Source: Shewanella psychropiezotolerans
GTDB lineage: Bacteria; Pseudomonadota; Gammaproteobacteria; Enterobacterales; Shewanellaceae
Assembly: GCF_007197555.1 (NCBI RefSeq)
Contig: NZ_CP041614.1
Span: 4,952,001-5,016,000, forward strand
DNA length: 64,000 nucleotides
Direction: 5' to 3'
In this document: piece by piece, positions 60,974-64,000 of the stretch
Position numbering within the stretch: position 1 is the stretch's first letter
How the letters are laid out: each line of letters starts with the position of its first letter
The notes under the pieces: model-generated
Seen by the model: the letters and a program-made list of their open reading frames with translations, nothing else
What the model was told of the DNA's origin: nothing
Database searches by the model: none
Program-made: the position numbers and the translations under genes

Positions 60974-61621
60974 TTACCCTCCTTGAGAAATCGAGATAAT
61001 AGAACGACGAACATCACGGATCTCTTCTTGGGCCGAGGTGATTTCAGTCATCACGTTTTTAAACTCTTGTTGTTCTGTATCCAAATCCACCTGGATCGTG
61101 TCGCAATAAGCTGTCATGGTCGCATTCATTGATTGAAGCTGATCATAAGTAACATTCTGGCTCATACCACCAGAACCAACAATCTCTTTAATGCCTTCGC
61201 TATTACCAAGCTGCTGCTTAATTATTACATCTATTTCCAATAAATAATCACTGGCCTTGCCTCCATTCAATGAAGTTATTTTGTTATCGCCAGGCTTAGT
61301 GTTTGGCAGTCTGTCACTCATTATCAACCCCCAAAGTCTGTTAATTTCTGCAATTGCCTCAGATTTTTTAGAAATAGCATCAGCCTTAGTCTCAGCAAGT
61401 TTTGTTTGATCGGTAATATATTTGGATAAGATACTATCAATCAGCGCAAGAGGGTCCCTGCTTCCTGATGAAAACAAATATAATGAAGTTGTATCTGTAC
61501 CCTGTGATTTTATAGCTTTGGCTGCGATAGGACTTTGGCTTAACGCTTGATCTAGCATCTTTGTCTCTGCTCCCTGTATGGGCATAAAAGCAGGCATTGG
61601 TGTTACTTGAATTTCTGACAT
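60974..61621 (-). CDS. EspA-like hydrophilic translocator / filament protein
   Basis: 215 residues, no signal peptide, long helical segments. The C-terminus TSAQEEIRDVRRSIISISQG closely matches the end of EspA (TSARSDMQSLQYRTISGISL), and the middle DNKITSLNGGKASDYLLEID parallels its DPRNDITISGIDNINAQLG region. EspA builds the extracellular filament of E. coli T3SS. The hydrophilic translocator of V. parahaemolyticus T3SS2 is VopW. Either role fits a protein encoded between sctD and sctQ. Confidence 0.7.
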   Translation of the reverse strand: MSEIQVTPMPAFMPIQGAETKMLDQALSQSPIAAKAIKSQGTDTTSLYLFSSGSRDPLALIDSILSKYITDQTKLAETKADAISKKSEAIAEINRLWGLIMSDRLPNTKPGDNKITSLNGGKASDYLLEIDVIIKQQLGNSEGIKEIVGSGGMSQNVTYDQLQSMNATMTAYCDTIQVDLDTEQQEFKNVMTEITSAQEEIRDVRRSIISISQGG

Positions 61622-61635
61622 TAGAATTGTTCCTG

Positions 61636-62640
61636 TTATGGTTGAATAAAAAAAACTCGGAGTTTATCACCGTCTTTAAAAATGGCTTTATCACGTGAAA
61701 TAGATTGAATCAATCCTAGACCTGGCACGCTACTTCCAACCCAATATCGATATTTATCGTCATACAAATAACGTCCAGCTCCCGACGAGTAGAAAATCGA
61801 ATATGGGAAATTGGCACTGTCTATCACTTGGGAACTATCGTTTCGCGCTGCAATATGCGCGATGACGTCCTTCAGGCCGTTCTCTTTTAGTAAAAACACC
61901 GCTTTGGCCCTATTATTAACAAACCAGGTATTATCAAGCTTAATAAACGACAATCCATTCTCACCAAAAACGGCCATGACTCTGTTATCAGATTCAAATG
62001 TTTCAACTTGAATTTGATCACGTCCAGATTTTTCTATCACCTTTATCGGAACAGTTTTTTTTGAGTAACTTGACACGACTTCCACCACCAATTGGGTGAG
62101 AGCTTGAAAATTCGTCTTATCCACAACTTCAGCATTGACCTGCCAAGCCTGAGGCAAAAGATTAAGTACAGATGAGTCTAATACTTTAATTTTGCCATTT
62201 TTAATATAACTGCCATTAAGCTGGGTAAAGTATTCCGCAATCTGAGTTTGTTGATTAACTTTAAATGCTATAAACATCCCTACGCCTAAACCAATATTAA
62301 GTATTAAGGTAAATAGAATGACTGCACGATATTTTTTAGCACTATAGCTCATCAATTTAGGAGCACGATTGCCTTCGAGGTAGACAAAAAAAGCAACACC
62401 TCGTAGGCGATAGACATGCCCCTGCCTAAGTTTCTTCGATTTATCTCCCTTTTTAACCCCTTTTATTACAATGTCAGTTCCGTCATTTGAAAGCTCCCAA
62501 TGCGTATTGGCAGGGACTGTCTCTGGAATACAAAGCGTGTCAGGCTTATCACTTTCACTAGCTCCGGTAATCACTAATTTGGGTTCTATAGGCAAGGTAA
62601 CTCCATGTAAATGCCCATCAACAAACTCAATTAGCCACAT
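61636..62640 (-). CDS. sctD: T3SS inner-membrane ring protein SctD
   Basis: 334 residues. The N-terminal cytoplasmic part (about 1-95) has an FHA-like beta-sandwich (LVITGASESDKPDTLCIPET). A single membrane helix follows (about 107-128, AVILFTLILNIGLGVGMFIA), then a periplasmic part with ring-building domains. This is the PrgH/YscD layout. It overlaps the chaperone-like gene by 14 bp. Confidence 0.82.
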   Translation of the reverse strand: MWLIEFVDGHLHGVTLPIEPKLVITGASESDKPDTLCIPETVPANTHWELSNDGTDIVIKGVKKGDKSKKLRQGHVYRLRGVAFFVYLEGNRAPKLMSYSAKKYRAVILFTLILNIGLGVGMFIAFKVNQQTQIAEYFTQLNGSYIKNGKIKVLDSSVLNLLPQAWQVNAEVVDKTNFQALTQLVVEVVSSYSKKTVPIKVIEKSGRDQIQVETFESDNRVMAVFGENGLSFIKLDNTWFVNNRAKAVFLLKENGLKDVIAHIAARNDSSQVIDSANFPYSIFYSSGAGRYLYDDKYRYWVGSSVPGLGLIQSISRDKAIFKDGDKLRVFFIQP

Positions 62641-63022
62641 GTAAGCTCAGCTCTTGTTTCAATGTTTTCGCAATATCCAGAGTGTTACTTAAAGTTTTTA
62701 ATAACGCCTGCGGGTGTTCCGGCAGAGGTATACCACGAACAAAGAAATATTCTTCTGACTGAAACTGGGCAATATAACCATCAGAACTAAGTGAAAAATC
62801 AGCATTTATTCTTAGCGCTACTTCCGATTGAAATGGCCCCCCTCCCATCGAGATCATGATTAAAATGGAGTCATTGAGTCCCACGCGAACACCATCCTCA
62901 ATACGACAACTCATCTCATCGAAATCACAAAGGAGCGCATGGTTTTCATCTAACAATAGCGACGAACCTTGTACTAACTGAGTAAACTCCATCATCAACA
63001 GAGTAAATTTTTTATTTTTCAT
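62627..63022 (-). CDS. Possible class I T3SS chaperone
   Basis: 131 residues, acidic, no signal peptide. Beta-strand-rich centre (DEMSCRIEDGVRVGLNDSIL, SEVALRINADFSLSSDGYIA) between helices (QALLKTLSNTLDIAKTLKQE): the alpha-beta-beta-alpha order of SycN/CesT-type chaperones. No clear signature. Between sctD and the OmpA-like lipoprotein, so it is likely for a translocator or gatekeeper. Confidence 0.5.
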   Translation of the reverse strand: MKNKKFTLLMMEFTQLVQGSSLLLDENHALLCDFDEMSCRIEDGVRVGLNDSILIMISMGGGPFQSEVALRINADFSLSSDGYIAQFQSEEYFFVRGIPLPEHPQALLKTLSNTLDIAKTLKQELSLHVAN

Positions 63023-63770
63023 CGTAATTAAACTTTATCTCAATAATAAATCGGCGCTGCGATATCCGCTGAGTAGCTGTTGGCAATCCATTTTCAACAC
63101 TGCCTCGTAACATAATGGGGGTATCTCCCATACCTTCCGTTTGTAAATAGTATTTAACGCTATTGGCTCGTGCATTAGCCAAACGACGATTACTGGAATA
63201 AGAGCCTGACGAATCAGCAACACCATAAACCCGTAGGCTTTCCACTGGCTGACCCCGTAGCTCCTCAATCATGCGAATTAAGATATTCTTTCCTTCTGGT
63301 GTGAGCACAGATTCATTGACCAAAAATAAACTCTGAAACACCAAACGTACATGATCCTGATTAGTGTGGTGGATCAAGACTCCAGAATCTGATTTCCACA
63401 GCTCTGCGGAAAATGCCTTTTCTGTCGTCGCACTGACTAAATTTGAGTGGAGCCAATAGTCACCTTGGCAACTTTTTACTTCGTTAAAAGCGTAGGTGTT
63501 AATATTCGCAAGATAGTACTTACTTGATATAGCCGGTACAGCTACTTCAATACACGCATTCTGATGTGGCGAACCATCAACATATTCAGGCTCCCTTTTC
63601 ACCCAATAACGCACATGGTCAATATCATCGATATTGGTGAAAAGTAAATTATATATATCCTGCTTCCATTCATGATCCCAAACTATTGAGTCCTCTCGGA
63701 CATCCTGAGCACAAGAAACTAGTCCCATAAACACTCCTACAATCAGCCCTGCTTTAAACAGTCTTTGCAT
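63012..63770 (-). CDS. OmpA-like lipoprotein in the T3SS operon
   Basis: 252 residues. The signal peptide ends in a lipobox GLVSC (MQRLFKAGLIVGVFMGLVSC). The C-terminal 120 residues are an OmpA-type peptidoglycan-binding domain (VLTPEGKNILIRMIEELRGQ, VYGVADSSGSYSSNRRLANA, RAN..V..YL). An OmpA-like lipoprotein is not part of a standard T3SS. It may anchor the secretin to the wall or act as a pilotin. Overlaps the SctU stop by 17 bp. Confidence 0.8.
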   Translation of the reverse strand: MQRLFKAGLIVGVFMGLVSCAQDVREDSIVWDHEWKQDIYNLLFTNIDDIDHVRYWVKREPEYVDGSPHQNACIEVAVPAISSKYYLANINTYAFNEVKSCQGDYWLHSNLVSATTEKAFSAELWKSDSGVLIHHTNQDHVRLVFQSLFLVNESVLTPEGKNILIRMIEELRGQPVESLRVYGVADSSGSYSSNRRLANARANSVKYYLQTEGMGDTPIMLRGSVENGLPTATQRISQRRFIIEIKFNYDEK

Positions 63771-64000
63771 CTTTATGCCTATTCAATTCCAATAGAATAA
63801 ATGCGATATCACGATAAAATGCTTTAGGTATAAAGTCTTCTCCTGTTCGCATGCTCTTATAAAACGCCCTTGCAAGTCCCTTATGCTCCAAAATCGGAAT
63901 ATTAAGCCCCTCCAATCTTCGTCGCTCTTCCAGTGCAAGTGATTCCGTACTAATCTGTAACACCACAGGGACTTTATCTATCAAACGGTCATAACAAATT
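63754..64000 (-). CDS. sctU: T3SS switch protein SctU, C-terminal end (runs off right edge)
   Basis: The frame is open to the right edge and reads ICYDRLIDKVPVVLQISTES, then RRLEGLNIPILEHKGLARAF, YKSMRTGEDFIPKAFYRDIA, FILLELNRHKDAKTV. This matches the SctU/FlhB C-terminal domain after the autocleavage site (YscU: GVPILQRIPLARALY, IPAEQIEATAEVLRWLE). The NPTH cleavage motif itself lies outside the window. A TTG at 63984 is not a real start. Confidence 0.88.
   Translation of the reverse strand, partial: ICYDRLIDKVPVVLQISTESLALEERRRLEGLNIPILEHKGLARAFYKSMRTGEDFIPKAFYRDIAFILLELNRHKDAKTV

Overview
The window looks like chromosome from a marine Shewanella (Gammaproteobacteria). The left 34.9 kb has the gene families and order I remember from Shewanella: pdxJ-recO-era-rnc-lepB-lepA-rseCBA-rpoE, nadB, sdhE, nhaR/nhaA, thyA, ptsP-rppH-mutH, a class III adenylate cyclase, an OxyR-type regulator, a stand-alone HPt protein (HptA), yhcC, gltBD, mtnN and a CbiB homologue. 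This part is gene-dense and housekeeping in character.

At about 34.9 kb the character changes. A decayed IS5-type transposase fragment marks the edge. From there to the right end the DNA is visibly more AT-rich, with long gene-poor gaps and broken metabolic genes (an isochorismatase-type hydrolase and a GlxA/AraC-type regulator). This is a horizontally acquired island. It carries a type III secretion system (T3SS) that continues past the right edge. Recognisable parts on the minus strand are SctU (C-terminal end only), an OmpA-like lipoprotein, a possible chaperone, SctD, an EspA-like hydrophilic translocator, a minimal SctQ (one SpoA domain), a ToxR-like regulator, a needle-like protein, SctR, SctT, SctC, SctN, SctO, a repeat protein in the SctP position, SctS and a class I chaperone. 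SctV, SctJ, SctK/L and the hydrophobic translocators are not in the window.

The regulators and gene order match, from memory, the Vibrio T3SS2 family. A ToxR-like winged-helix membrane protein overlaps by 4 nt a small single-pass protein (the VtrA/VtrC bile-sensor arrangement). A second ToxR-like protein has a C-terminal membrane anchor and no periplasmic domain (VtrB arrangement). The DNA just upstream of the vtrB-like gene holds about three tandem 51-bp repeats, a strong candidate operator array. Next to the sensor pair is a gene for a proline-rich protein of about 477 residues with a near-canonical WH2 actin-binding motif, the layout of the actin nucleators VopF/VopL. Further candidate effectors lie between 37.9 and 45.6 kb: a 500-residue protein with an HELNH motif, a tandem pair of paralogues and a 307-residue protein.

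Five coding breaks (one in rseB, two in gltB, one in the VopF-like gene, one in a tandem effector) are all explained by one missing base, each in or beside a G/C run. They may be sequence errors, so I describe these genes as probably intact. The isochorismatase and GlxA/AraC remnants show different, genuine decay.
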